In this document: in pieces, positions 6,271 to 14,519 of the stretch
How the letters are laid out: the number at the start of each line of letters is the position of its first letter
Numbering within the stretch: the first letter of the stretch is position 1
Assembly: GCA_002068775.1 (NCBI GenBank)
Contig: MWAX01000160.1
Coordinates: forward strand, 1-15,773
Source: Actinobacteria bacterium ADurb.Bin346
GTDB lineage: Bacteria > Actinomycetota > Humimicrobiia > Humimicrobiales > Humimicrobiaceae
DNA: 15,773 bases
Reading direction: 5' to 3'
The notes under the pieces: generated by a model
Database searches by the model: none
Seen by the model: only the letters and a program-made list of their open reading frames with translations
Told to the model about the DNA's origin: nothing
Made by a program: the position numbers and the translations under genes

Positions 6271-8724
6271 ATGCGCATATTTAGTGATAGAAATAGAATA
6301 AATATTTCTTTACTGCTGATATCATTTTCAATATTCCTGTACCAGGTATGCCTGCTGAGGATAATTTCAATAGCAGATTACTATCATTTTGCTTTTCTTA
6401 TAGTGAGCGTAGCCCTTCTTGGTTTTGGCATCAGCGGAAGTTTTTTATATTTTTTTACCAGTAAGATAAAAAATCCGGGCCTTATCAGGCTTATTTTTGC
6501 ATTCGGATTTTCCATAACTGTATTTCTGAGTTTTGTATTGATTAACCGCATACCCTTTGACTCTTTCAGGATCATGTGGGAAATAAAGCAGGTGTTTTAT
6601 CTGCTTGCATATTATTTCTTCCTCCTGCTTCCATTTTTCTTTGGAGGCTCGTTTATAGGTTATGTGCTTCAAAGCAATGAGAGGCCGGGAGTAATTTATT
6701 TCTACAATCTCATTGGCTCTGCCCTCGGCGCTATTGCATTTATAATTATCATGAAACCCATAGGGAAAACTGGTGTAATAGTGAGCACTGCAGCAATGGG
6801 AGTAGCAGCAACTCTGATTATTCTTAATAAAAAATATTTAAAACAATTTTTAACATTATGCCTGAGTTTTTTAATCGTTGTGGCGCTGCTCTATCAGTTT
6901 TATCCTGCAATTTTTGAAATAAGGATGTCCCCTTATAAGAGCCTCCCGTCTGTTTTAAGAAATCCCGGCTCAAAAATACTGATCTCTGAAGAAAATCCTT
7001 ATTCGCTGCTGGATGTTATCAGCAGTGAAAGCATAAGGTCAGCTCCAGGTTTGAGCTTGAAATACAATGATGTGCCACCGCCCCAGCTTGGGCTGACTGT
7101 TGACGGCGATAATATTTCTGTCATAACAGAGGTAAAAAAAGATGCAGGCCGGCTTAAAGAAAGTGATTTGATTAAAAGAGGAGGTGCACTTGAATTCTTA
7201 AACTACCTTCCTGTTTCAGTTGTATTTGAATCCAGTCCTGAGTTAAAGAACATACTTATAATCGAGCCCGGAGGAGGACTGGATGTCCTTGCTTCACTTT
7301 ATTTTTCAAATCACAACAATATCACTGTACTCCAGAACAATGAAATGGCAGTGGATTTACTGAAAAATGAAAAAATCATCACGGATTTTAATGGCAATAT
7401 TTATAACCGGAAAAATATAAAAATATATGAAATGCCCGGCAGAAATTTTATTAAACAGGCTGATGATAAATATGATCTGATAATAGTAAGTCTTTCTGAT
7501 AGTTTTCATCCGGTCTCATCAGGCGCATATAGTCTCAATGAAGATTATCTTTACACTGTGGAATCCGTTTCAGGTCTAATGAATATTCTGGCTGAAAATG
7601 GCATGATCTCAATTACCAGGTGGATACAGTTTCCTCCGAGCGAAGACTTAAAGGTGATCTCTACCCTGGTTGAGAGTGCTGAAAAGACAGGCATGGATGG
7701 CATATCCAGTAAGGTCTTTGCTTTCAGGAGCTGGTCAACTTTAACAGTAATGTTTAAAAACGGCAGATTCACTGATGGTGAAATAAATAAATTAAGCAAT
7801 AAAATTGATGCTTTAAATTTTGATGCAGTTTATTATGCAGGTGTAAAAAGTGAAGAAACAAATAAGTATAATCAGCTTGAAAAGACTTATTATTTTGATT
7901 ATTTTAAGAGGGTAATAGAATCCGGCAAACAGGAAAGAGAATCTTTTTACAGACAATACTATTTTAATATAAAGCCGTCAACAGACAACAATCCTTATTT
8001 CTATAATTTCTTCAAATTCAGGCAGATCCCGGAGATTGTAAGATTTTTCGGAAAATCCACGCAGCCTTTTGGAGGAGGCAGTTACCTTGTGCTTATCTCT
8101 GCAATGGCAATATCTGTCATCCTGTCATTAATATTCATACTTTTTCCTTTGCGGTTAAAAAAAGTGGGCATTAATTTTAAAAGGGATTTCAAGTTTCTCG
8201 GATATTTTCTTGTAATAGGCTTTGGATTTTTCTTTATTGAGCTGCCCTTCATACAAAAATTTATCCTTGTCCTTGATAAACCTGCGGTTTCGCTTGCAGT
8301 GATTCTTTTCAGCCTGATGCTGTCTGCCGGCATTGGAAGTTATTTAAGCAGCAGGGTCAATACAAGGCTGGAGCTGATAATTTCAATAATCGTAGTTTAT
8401 ATAATACTGTTTGTCACGCTTTCAGGGTTTGTAATTGATTTCATCATTGTAAAACAGCTCTGGCAGAGGGCCATTTACACTGTACTTATAGTGTTCCCGC
8501 TTGGTTTTTTTATGGGTATGCCTTTTCCGAAAGGCATTGCTGCGGCAAGGCAGACCAGGCCGGAAATCATACCATGGCTTTGGGCAGTAAACGGGTTTGC
8601 GTCTGTTATAGGCTCAATAGCGGCTGTAATGATTTCAATACATCTGGGGTTTCTGGCTGTGATAGTCTTGTCAGCAGTTATGTATATCCTGGCGCTTGCG
8701 CTGTACAGATATATTAAAACCTGA
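6271..8724 (+). CDS. polytopic membrane protein with spermidine-synthase-like domain
   Basis: This 817-aa protein has three parts. Residues about 11-215 hold seven predicted membrane segments. Residues about 230-590 form a soluble Rossmann-type methyltransferase/aminopropyltransferase-like domain. Residues about 605-815 hold about seven more segments, with the conserved-looking FFFIELPFIQKF, MGMPFPKG and IPWLWAVNG signatures of membrane spermidine-synthase-like proteins. The cofactor loop is IIEPGGGLD (G334-G336). In true spermidine synthases the active-site strand carries D-x-x-D-P. Here it reads VSLSDS (S407, D410), so the first catalytic aspartate is a serine and the proline is lost. Classical spermidine synthesis is therefore unlikely. 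The real substrate is unknown. ATG 6271 has no visible ribosome-binding site. The gene stands alone on its strand between two leftward genes. Confidence 0.82.
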   Translation: MRIFSDRNRINISLLLISFSIFLYQVCLLRIISIADYYHFAFLIVSVALLGFGISGSFLYFFTSKIKNPGLIRLIFAFGFSITVFLSFVLINRIPFDSFRIMWEIKQVFYLLAYYFFLLLPFFFGGSFIGYVLQSNERPGVIYFYNLIGSALGAIAFIIIMKPIGKTGVIVSTAAMGVAATLIILNKKYLKQFLTLCLSFLIVVALLYQFYPAIFEIRMSPYKSLPSVLRNPGSKILISEENPYSLLDVISSESIRSAPGLSLKYNDVPPPQLGLTVDGDNISVITEVKKDAGRLKESDLIKRGGALEFLNYLPVSVVFESSPELKNILIIEPGGGLDVLASLYFSNHNNITVLQNNEMAVDLLKNEKIITDFNGNIYNRKNIKIYEMPGRNFIKQADDKYDLIIVSLSDSFHPVSSGAYSLNEDYLYTVESVSGLMNILAENGMISITRWIQFPPSEDLKVISTLVESAEKTGMDGISSKVFAFRSWSTLTVMFKNGRFTDGEINKLSNKIDALNFDAVYYAGVKSEETNKYNQLEKTYYFDYFKRVIESGKQERESFYRQYYFNIKPSTDNNPYFYNFFKFRQIPEIVRFFGKSTQPFGGGSYLVLISAMAISVILSLIFILFPLRLKKVGINFKRDFKFLGYFLVIGFGFFFIELPFIQKFILVLDKPAVSLAVILFSLMLSAGIGSYLSSRVNTRLELIISIIVVYIILFVTLSGFVIDFIIVKQLWQRAIYTVLIVFPLGFFMGMPFPKGIAAARQTRPEIIPWLWAVNGFASVIGSIAAVMISIHLGFLAVIVLSAVMYILALALYRYIKT

Positions 8725-8756
8725 TTTTCAGGATTTGCCGGAATATCGCATTATTT

Positions 8757-9530
8757 TTATTCCTGCCTGTGATGGCCTGTCAGAGGAACAAACAGTACGT
8801 CAAGAATCTTTTCTGTTTTAATATCTGTGTTTTCTTTTATAACTTTCCACAACACCTGGTTCCAGCCGGGGGGACCAACAGGGATTACCATGATGCCGCC
8901 ATCTTTTAATTGCGCTATCAGCGGCTGCGGGATGTGGTCAGGCGCAGCAGTGACTATTATCCTGTCATAAGGGGCAAATTCCTCCCAACCGTAATATCCG
9001 TCATGGTTGTCTGTTATTACATTATTGTATCCGGCAAGGGTTTTTTTTGCTGAATTGTACAGCTCAGGAATGATTTCAACCGTGTAAACCAGGGCAGTTA
9101 TCTCCGAAAGTATTGCTGCCTGATAACCGGAACCTGTACCTATTTCCAGCACTTTTTCATTACCTGTAAGTTTTAAACTTTCAGTCATTAATGCAACTAT
9201 GTAAGGCTGGGAAATAGTCTGTCCCAGTCCTATGGGAAGGGGATAGTCATTATATGCATCATCCCACTGTGCTTTGCTTACAAATAAGTGCCTGGGCACT
9301 TTTAATAATGCATTTATAACCTTTTCATCTTTTATGCCCCGGGAGATTATCTGATTATTTACCATATCGGTCCTCATAGCTTCATACCTGTCAGCGGGAA
9401 GACCATTTGTATTTGCTTCCGGGCTGCTGCAGGAAACAAAAAGAAACAGCAGAGATAATAGCAGGCACTGCGCAGAAAAAGCAAACATTGCAGTACAATA
9501 ATTTTTACAGGGTTTTTCTTTCCTTGCCAT
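8757..9530 (-). CDS. pcm: protein-L-isoaspartate O-methyltransferase with an N-terminal export (lipoprotein) signal
   Basis: The enzyme methylates the abnormal isoaspartyl residues that form in ageing proteins, using S-adenosylmethionine, which starts their repair. Key parts of the 257-aa product are GQTISQPYIVALM (from residue 103), the SAM-binding loop VLEIGTGSGY (127-136), acidic E152 at the end of the next strand, HDGYYGW and TAAPDHIPQPL (from 194), and the terminal FVPLTG. Cytoplasmic relatives are about 210 residues. This one has about 45 extra at the N-terminus: a basic start, a hydrophobic stretch LLLSLLFLF and VSCSS, with C34 as probable lipid anchor. The lipobox has Phe at -3, which is not ideal. 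If exported, the enzyme would need SAM outside the membrane, which is hard to explain. It ends 32 bases from the convergent membrane protein gene. Confidence 0.93.
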   Translation of the reverse strand: MARKEKPCKNYCTAMFAFSAQCLLLSLLFLFVSCSSPEANTNGLPADRYEAMRTDMVNNQIISRGIKDEKVINALLKVPRHLFVSKAQWDDAYNDYPLPIGLGQTISQPYIVALMTESLKLTGNEKVLEIGTGSGYQAAILSEITALVYTVEIIPELYNSAKKTLAGYNNVITDNHDGYYGWEEFAPYDRIIVTAAPDHIPQPLIAQLKDGGIMVIPVGPPGWNQVLWKVIKENTDIKTEKILDVLFVPLTGHHRQE

Positions 9531-9589
9531 ATGCTATGTTTTCATTGTTTTAAAATAAACTCAAAGCAGATAATCACTCAGTAATATTA

Positions 9590-9618
9590 ATTATACAACT
9601 TAAGGAAAAATATGGTAA
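9590..9618 (-). promoter_or_regulatory. candidate promoter of the isoaspartate methyltransferase gene
   Basis: On the minus strand, TTACCA (plus-strand 9613-9618, 4 of 6 matches to TTGACA), a 17-base spacer and a perfect TATAAT (plus-strand ATTATA 9590-9595) point toward the gene starting at 9530. The inferred leader is about 50 bases. Chance matches are common in sequence this AT-rich. Confidence 0.45.
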
Positions 9619-9728
9619 ATCTGCTGCCTTTATGGTTCATGTTTTTGTGTTTATAAAAACGGTAAAAAATAGTTTAAAATAAAAAAATAATAAAAAACAA
9701 ATAACAAGAAAAATAACAAAAAACTTTC

Positions 9729-9757
9729 TTGACAAAAAAAATCAAAATAATTAAGAT
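9729..9757 (+). promoter_or_regulatory. promoter of the MarR-ABC exporter operon
   Basis: A perfect TTGACA at 9729-9734 is followed after 17 bases by TAAGAT at 9752-9757 (4 of 6 matches). A leader of about 50 bases would precede the ATG at 9812. The -10 lies inside a long dyad (9749-9781). TACAAT at 9791-9796 is another -10-like box, but it is too close to the ribosome-binding site and lacks a -35. Confidence 0.6.
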
Positions 9758-9781
9758 ACTTATTTATTTAGTTACTTAATT
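9749..9781. promoter_or_regulatory. probable MarR operator, 33-bp imperfect dyad
   Basis: The arms AATTAAGATACT (9749-9760) and AGTTACTTAATT (9770-9781) are inverted repeats matching at 10 of 12 positions around a 9-base centre. The dyad covers the -10 and likely start site of the operon. MarR-family repressors usually bind such dyads near their own promoters. Binding here is inferred from position. Confidence 0.55.
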
Positions 9782-9811
9782 AAAATTTGTTACAATATCA
9801 GGGATGTAATA

Positions 9812-10290
9812 ATGGATAATAGAAAAAGACTTATCGAAAAAATTATTGAGGATATATATGAGCTCAGGAAAAGGATAAGCAGCCAGATGCATGTTTTTTT
9901 ACTGAAGTCCAGTTGACTCATACACAAGCTATTGTCTTAAAACTCATAAAAAAAAGAGGGATAATAAATATAAAAGAGCTCGCATCGTTTTTAGGAACAT
10001 CAAGCAGTGCGGCAACACAGCTTGTCAATGGACTGGTTAATAAAGAATTGCTGATGAGGAAGAGAAACCCCCATGACCGCAGAACGCTTAAAATAGAGCT
10101 CACTGATAAGGCGCACAGACAATTTGATGTTTTAAAAAACAGAAGCTCTGAAACATTGACCTCGATTTTTAATATTCTTGATGATGCTGAACTTCAGAAG
10201 TACTTTGAAATCAATTACAAATTACTCGAAAATATGCAGGCTGCAGATAATAAGGATAAAATGGATGGAAGTGTAAGAGCAGATGTTTAA
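9812..10290 (+). CDS. MarR-family repressor, reading frame interrupted by an apparent one-base frameshift
   Basis: Translation from ATG 9812, with AGGG at 9800-9803 well placed as ribosome-binding site, gives MDNRKRLIEKI and continues to MHVF, then hits TGA at 9914-9916. The other frame, open from 9862, carries the rest of a normal MarR protein: FFTEVQLTHTQAIVLKLI, the helix-turn-helix (IKELASFLGTSSSAATQLVNGL) and the wing (RKRNPHDRR). The two frames join perfectly if the run of seven T at 9894-9900 had eight, giving a usual-length protein of 159 aa. The cause may be a sequencing or assembly error, a real mutation, or slippage at the T run. If the run is real and unslipped, only a TTG start at 9913 or similar could give a protein lacking the N-terminal dimerisation helix. 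The stop overlaps the first ABC gene by 8 bases, so the repressor and exporter are one operon. Confidence 0.8.
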
Positions 10291-12538
10291 ATTGGTAAAG
10301 TATCTTAAACCATTCACGATGCTGATTATACTGTCACTGGTATTATTGTTCGGACAGGCAATGGCAGACCTTGCCCTCCCGGACTATATGTCAAACATAG
10401 TAAATATCGGCATTCAGCAGAGAGGCATAGCCAGTGCGCTGCCTGAAGCAATACGCCAGAGTGAATTATATAAACTTACTATTTTTATGAGCCCCAGCAG
10501 CAAGCAGGAGATCCTGAATTCATATACATTAGTTGATAAAAACTCGGCTGCTTACAGCACATTTGTCAGAAAATATCCCCAGCTTGAAAAAGAGCCGGTT
10601 TATATTCTTAAAAAACTGAAAAGCCCGGAAAAGAAATTTTTAAATCCGGTTATGGGAAGAGCTTTTATCACTGTGTCTTTTCTGGAAGAAATGTTAAAAG
10701 ACCCTGTAAAAGCAGCAGATATTGGAAGTAAAATGGGCTTTGATCTTTCAAAAATACCTGAAGGCACATCAGGCGGGCAGTTTTTTAAAATCATTGCAAA
10801 TCTTCCTGCGGGCCAGCTTTCAAAAATAAGGAATGCAGTGAACAGCCGGTTTGCTTCACTGGATGACAAAATTGTAAACCAGATGGCTGTAGGCCTTGTC
10901 AGGAATGAGTACAATGCACTTGGGATGAATACTGATAAAGTGCAAAGCAGCTATATGTGGAAAATGGGAGCGTTGATGCTCCTGCTTTCGCTTGCATCTG
11001 CAGTGCTCACTGTTTCGGTTGGTTATCTGTCTGCCAGGACAGCAGCCGGTCTTTCAAGAAATCTGCGAAAGAAAGTATTTGATAAGGTAGAAAGCTTCTC
11101 AAATACGGAGTTCGATAAATTCTCAACTGCATCTCTGATCACCCGTTCAACAAATGATATAACACAGATACAGATGCTTATAATAATAGTTATCAGGATT
11201 ATTTTCTATGCCCCGATTATGGGTATCGGAGGAGCAATAAGGGCACTCGGGAAAAGCACTTCAATGTCATGGATAATAGCGCTGGCAGTAATAGTGGTCA
11301 TTTCACTAATACTTGTTGTTTTTTCAGTAAGCCTTCCAAAGTTTAAAATAATACAGAAACTTATTGACCGTCTTAATCTTGTGATAAGAGAAAATCTATC
11401 CGGGATGATGGTAATAAGAGCTTTTAATTCCCAGAAATTTGAGGAAGGAAGGTTTGATAAAGCAAATATTGACCTTACTAAAACTTCTCTATTTATAAAC
11501 AGGGTTATGGTTACAATGATGCCTGTTATGATGATTATTATGAACGGGCTGACACTGGTCATAATATGGGTCGGCTCGCACCAGGTTGCACAGGCTCACA
11601 TTCAGGTCGGAGATGTAATGGCTTTCATGCAATATGCAATGCTGATAGTGATATCTTTCATAATGCTTTCAGTAATGTTTATCATGGTGCCGAGGGCATC
11701 TGTTTCTGCAGGCCGTGTTGTCGAAGTGATTGAAACTGAATCAGTTATTAAGGATCCTGAGAAACCTGCAGTATTTGATAATGAACTGCCAGTCAGAGGA
11801 GTAGTTGAATTTAAGAATGTATCATTCAGGTATCCCGGAGCCAGTGAATATGTCCTTAATAATATTAGTTTTATTGCAAAACCTGGCCAGACAACAGCTT
11901 TCATAGGTTCAACAGGTTCCGGTAAATCAACTGTTGTAAACCTGCTGCTGCGTTTTTACGATGTCAGCTCTGGCTGCATAACTGTTGATAACCTTGATAT
12001 AAGAAGTGTTACACAGCATGACCTGAGAAATAAAATCGGATATGTCCCCCAGAAAAGCATGCTTTTCAGCGGGACTATTGAAAGTAACTTAATATATGCT
12101 GACGAGAATGCGGACATGGATACAATTGTAAAAGCAGCCGAGGTTGCCCAGGCAATGGAATTTATAAGTGCAAAGCAGGAAGGTTTTAATGCAGAAATAT
12201 CACAGGGCGGCAAAAATGTCTCAGGGGGGCAGAACCAGAGACTTTCAATTGCCAGGGCTTTAGTAAAAAAACCTGAGATTTTAATCCTTGATGACTGCTT
12301 TTCTGCGCTGGATTTTAAAACTGATGCTGCGCTTCGCAGCGCATTAAAAACTTATTCAAAAAACAGCACTGTGATCATTGTAGCTCAGCGTGTGGGCACA
12401 GTAATGAAAGCCGAGCAGATAGTTGTGCTTGATGAAGGAAGAATAAAAGGCACAGGAACTCATAAAGAATTAATGGAAAGTTGCGAAACTTACAGGGAGA
12501 TCGCATATTCACAGTTAAGCAGAGAGGAACTGGCATGA
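10283..12538 (+). CDS. heterodimeric ABC exporter subunit, degenerate-site half
   Basis: The protein is a half-transporter (751 aa) with six membrane segments and a C-terminal ATPase. Segment 1 is at about 11-33 and segment 2 at about 224-249. Between them lies an outside insert of about 180 residues, absent from standard exporters but common in clostridial relatives as far as I know. In the ATPase the Walker A motif is GSTGSGKS (K548) and the signature is VSGGQ (646-650). Walker B ends LILDD, so the catalytic glutamate position is Asp (D671), and the switch histidine is Gln (Q702). These changes mark the non-hydrolysing half of a TM287/288-type pair. The next gene supplies the matching partner. 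Regulation by the adjacent MarR protein is likely. The substrate, possibly drugs or lipophilic compounds, cannot be told from sequence. The start ATG overlaps the MarR stop. Confidence 0.93.
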   Translation: MFKLVKYLKPFTMLIILSLVLLFGQAMADLALPDYMSNIVNIGIQQRGIASALPEAIRQSELYKLTIFMSPSSKQEILNSYTLVDKNSAAYSTFVRKYPQLEKEPVYILKKLKSPEKKFLNPVMGRAFITVSFLEEMLKDPVKAADIGSKMGFDLSKIPEGTSGGQFFKIIANLPAGQLSKIRNAVNSRFASLDDKIVNQMAVGLVRNEYNALGMNTDKVQSSYMWKMGALMLLLSLASAVLTVSVGYLSARTAAGLSRNLRKKVFDKVESFSNTEFDKFSTASLITRSTNDITQIQMLIIIVIRIIFYAPIMGIGGAIRALGKSTSMSWIIALAVIVVISLILVVFSVSLPKFKIIQKLIDRLNLVIRENLSGMMVIRAFNSQKFEEGRFDKANIDLTKTSLFINRVMVTMMPVMMIIMNGLTLVIIWVGSHQVAQAHIQVGDVMAFMQYAMLIVISFIMLSVMFIMVPRASVSAGRVVEVIETESVIKDPEKPAVFDNELPVRGVVEFKNVSFRYPGASEYVLNNISFIAKPGQTTAFIGSTGSGKSTVVNLLLRFYDVSSGCITVDNLDIRSVTQHDLRNKIGYVPQKSMLFSGTIESNLIYADENADMDTIVKAAEVAQAMEFISAKQEGFNAEISQGGKNVSGGQNQRLSIARALVKKPEILILDDCFSALDFKTDAALRSALKTYSKNSTVIIVAQRVGTVMKAEQIVVLDEGRIKGTGTHKELMESCETYREIAYSQLSREELA

Positions 12539-14457
12539 GTGAAAGAAACAGGCAGTTTTCAACGCAGCAGGACAGCAGGCCAAAGCCAATGCGCGGGCCA
12601 ATGGGTTTTGGCGGCCATGGCAGAGTCATTGGAATGAGGGGAGAAAAGGCCCGTGATTTCAAGGGTACAATGTCCAAATTCCTTAAATATATTGGAGAAT
12701 TTAAAGTACTTGTCCTGATTGTCATTTTGTTTGCAGTTGCTTCAACAGTATTTGCAATAATAGGCCCAAAAATCATAGGAAAGGCAACCACAAAACTGTT
12801 TGAAGGTGTAATGGGAAATATTGCAGGGACGGGCACGGGTATAGATTTTCAATATATAGGAAATATTATTCTGCTTGCACTCGGACTTTATATGATAGCA
12901 GCGATTTTTTCATATATTCAGGGCTGGATAATGTCCGGGATTTCAATGAAAGTCACTTACAGGTTAAGGAAAGATATTTCTGAAAAAATAAACAGGATGC
13001 CCCTCAAGTATTTTGACGGCACTAATTATGGAGAGGTCCTTTCCCGTGTTACAAATGATGTTGATACAATAAACCAGACTTTGAATCAGAGCCTTTCTCA
13101 AATCATTACTTCAGTGACAACTGTAATCGGTGTTCTTATTATGATGTTTACAATAAGCTGGATAATGACACTTGTTGCCATTCTTATTGTGCCCATGTCT
13201 TTTGTCCTTGTAATGCTTGTAATAAGACGCTCTCAAAGGTTTTTCAAACAGCAGCAGGACTATCTGGGGCATGTAAACGGGCATGTTGAGGAGATTTATG
13301 GAGGCCACAATGTAATGCGTGCTTTTAATGGAGAAGAGAAAAGCAGCAGAAAATTTGATGAATATAACAATGTGCTTTATGGCGCAGCCTGGAAATCACA
13401 GTTTCTTTCAGGAATGATGATGCCCATCACATTCTTCATTGGAAATATCGGTTATGTAGCTGTTGCGGTCATTGGAGGATGGCTTGCTATCCGGGGCAGT
13501 ATGGCTGTCGGTGATATCCTGGCTTTTATTTTATATGTGCGCTCTTTTACGCAGCCGATATCGCAGCTTGCAAATATTTCTAACATATTGCAGCAAACTG
13601 CTGCATCTGCAGAGCGCGTATTTGAGTTCCTTGATGAAAAGGAAGAAGAGCCGGATACAAAAAATCCTGTAAAGCTTGATTCAGTTACAGGGCTGGTGGA
13701 ATTCAGAAATGTTCATTTTGGCTATAACCCTGACAGAATAATAATCAGGGATTTTTCAGCAACTGTTAATCCGGGACAGAAAATTGCTATTGTCGGGCCG
13801 ACCGGTGCAGGAAAAACAACAATGGTTAAATTGCTTATGCGTTTCTATGATGTAAATGGCGGCGGAATATATATAGACGGACATGATATCAGGGATTTTA
13901 AACGCAGTGATCTGCGCTCAATATTCGGTATGGTCCTCCAGGACTCATGGCTGTATAACAGCACAATTATGGAAAATATAAGGTATGGGATGCTGGACGC
14001 AAATGATGAAGAGGTAAAAAAAAGTGCAAAAATTGCAAATATCGACCATTTCATACTTGCCCTCCCGAATGGATATAATCATGAGTTAAATGAGGAGACT
14101 TCAAATATATCCCAGGGACAAAAACAGCTTATAACAATAGCAAGAGCAATATTATCTGACCCGAGAATACTTATACTGGACGAAGCCACAAGTTCAGTGG
14201 ATACACGTACGGAGCTTCTTATACAGAAAGTAATGGATGAGATGATGACGGGAAGGACAAGTTTTATTATTGCCCACAGGCTCAGCACGATACGAAATGC
14301 TGACCTTATACTTGTTATGAATGAAGGAGATATAGTGGAGCAGGGAACTCATGTCGAACTTTTAAAAAAGGGCGGGTTTTATGCAAATATGTATTACAGC
14401 CAATTTGAAAACAGCCAGAGCCAAGTTCAGCACAAAACAGCCGCAGGTAGCACTTAG
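12535..14457 (+). CDS. heterodimeric ABC exporter subunit, catalytically complete half
   Basis: This 640-aa half-transporter begins with a Gly/Pro/Arg-rich tail of about 35 residues and AKDFKGT-like ARDFKGT, as in clostridial partners. Six membrane segments follow, then the ATPase. Walker A is GPTGAGKT (K427), Walker B LILDEATS has the catalytic glutamate E550, and the switch histidine is H581. The signature motif is ISQGQ (525-529) instead of LSGGQ, the change expected because it faces the degenerate site of the partner. The pair would thus have one working and one regulatory ATP site. ATG 12535 overlaps the previous stop in an ATGA and has AGAGGA upstream. An in-frame TTG 54 bases earlier lies inside the first subunit gene and is rejected. 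The stop is followed by 62 bases without a recognisable terminator. Confidence 0.95.
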   Translation: MSERNRQFSTQQDSRPKPMRGPMGFGGHGRVIGMRGEKARDFKGTMSKFLKYIGEFKVLVLIVILFAVASTVFAIIGPKIIGKATTKLFEGVMGNIAGTGTGIDFQYIGNIILLALGLYMIAAIFSYIQGWIMSGISMKVTYRLRKDISEKINRMPLKYFDGTNYGEVLSRVTNDVDTINQTLNQSLSQIITSVTTVIGVLIMMFTISWIMTLVAILIVPMSFVLVMLVIRRSQRFFKQQQDYLGHVNGHVEEIYGGHNVMRAFNGEEKSSRKFDEYNNVLYGAAWKSQFLSGMMMPITFFIGNIGYVAVAVIGGWLAIRGSMAVGDILAFILYVRSFTQPISQLANISNILQQTAASAERVFEFLDEKEEEPDTKNPVKLDSVTGLVEFRNVHFGYNPDRIIIRDFSATVNPGQKIAIVGPTGAGKTTMVKLLMRFYDVNGGGIYIDGHDIRDFKRSDLRSIFGMVLQDSWLYNSTIMENIRYGMLDANDEEVKKSAKIANIDHFILALPNGYNHELNEETSNISQGQKQLITIARAILSDPRILILDEATSSVDTRTELLIQKVMDEMMTGRTSFIIAHRLSTIRNADLILVMNEGDIVEQGTHVELLKKGGFYANMYYSQFENSQSQVQHKTAAGST

Positions 14458-14486
14458 CGTTATCGCATCATTATGTATCATTATAT

Positions 14487-14513
14487 AAGTTCTATGCTAC
14501 AAGTTCCTATGCT
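14487..14513. repeat. short direct repeat in the convergent intergenic gap
   Basis: AAGTTCTATGCT (14487-14498) recurs as AAGTTCCTATGCT (14501-14513), one base longer. Just before it, ATCATTAT occurs twice (14467-14474 and 14478-14485). No hairpin with a T-run is visible. It is probably only local slippage between convergent genes. Confidence 0.5.
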
Positions 14514-14519
14514 CTCATA

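Noticed and set aside
8720..8732. CCTGA-TTT-TCAGG hairpin at the end of the membrane protein gene
   Set aside because: The 5-bp stem with no T-run after it is too weak to call a terminator.
12375..12836. 153-codon open frame on the minus strand across the ABC gene junction
   Set aside because: It is a shadow of the two overlapping ABC genes with no recognisable motif.
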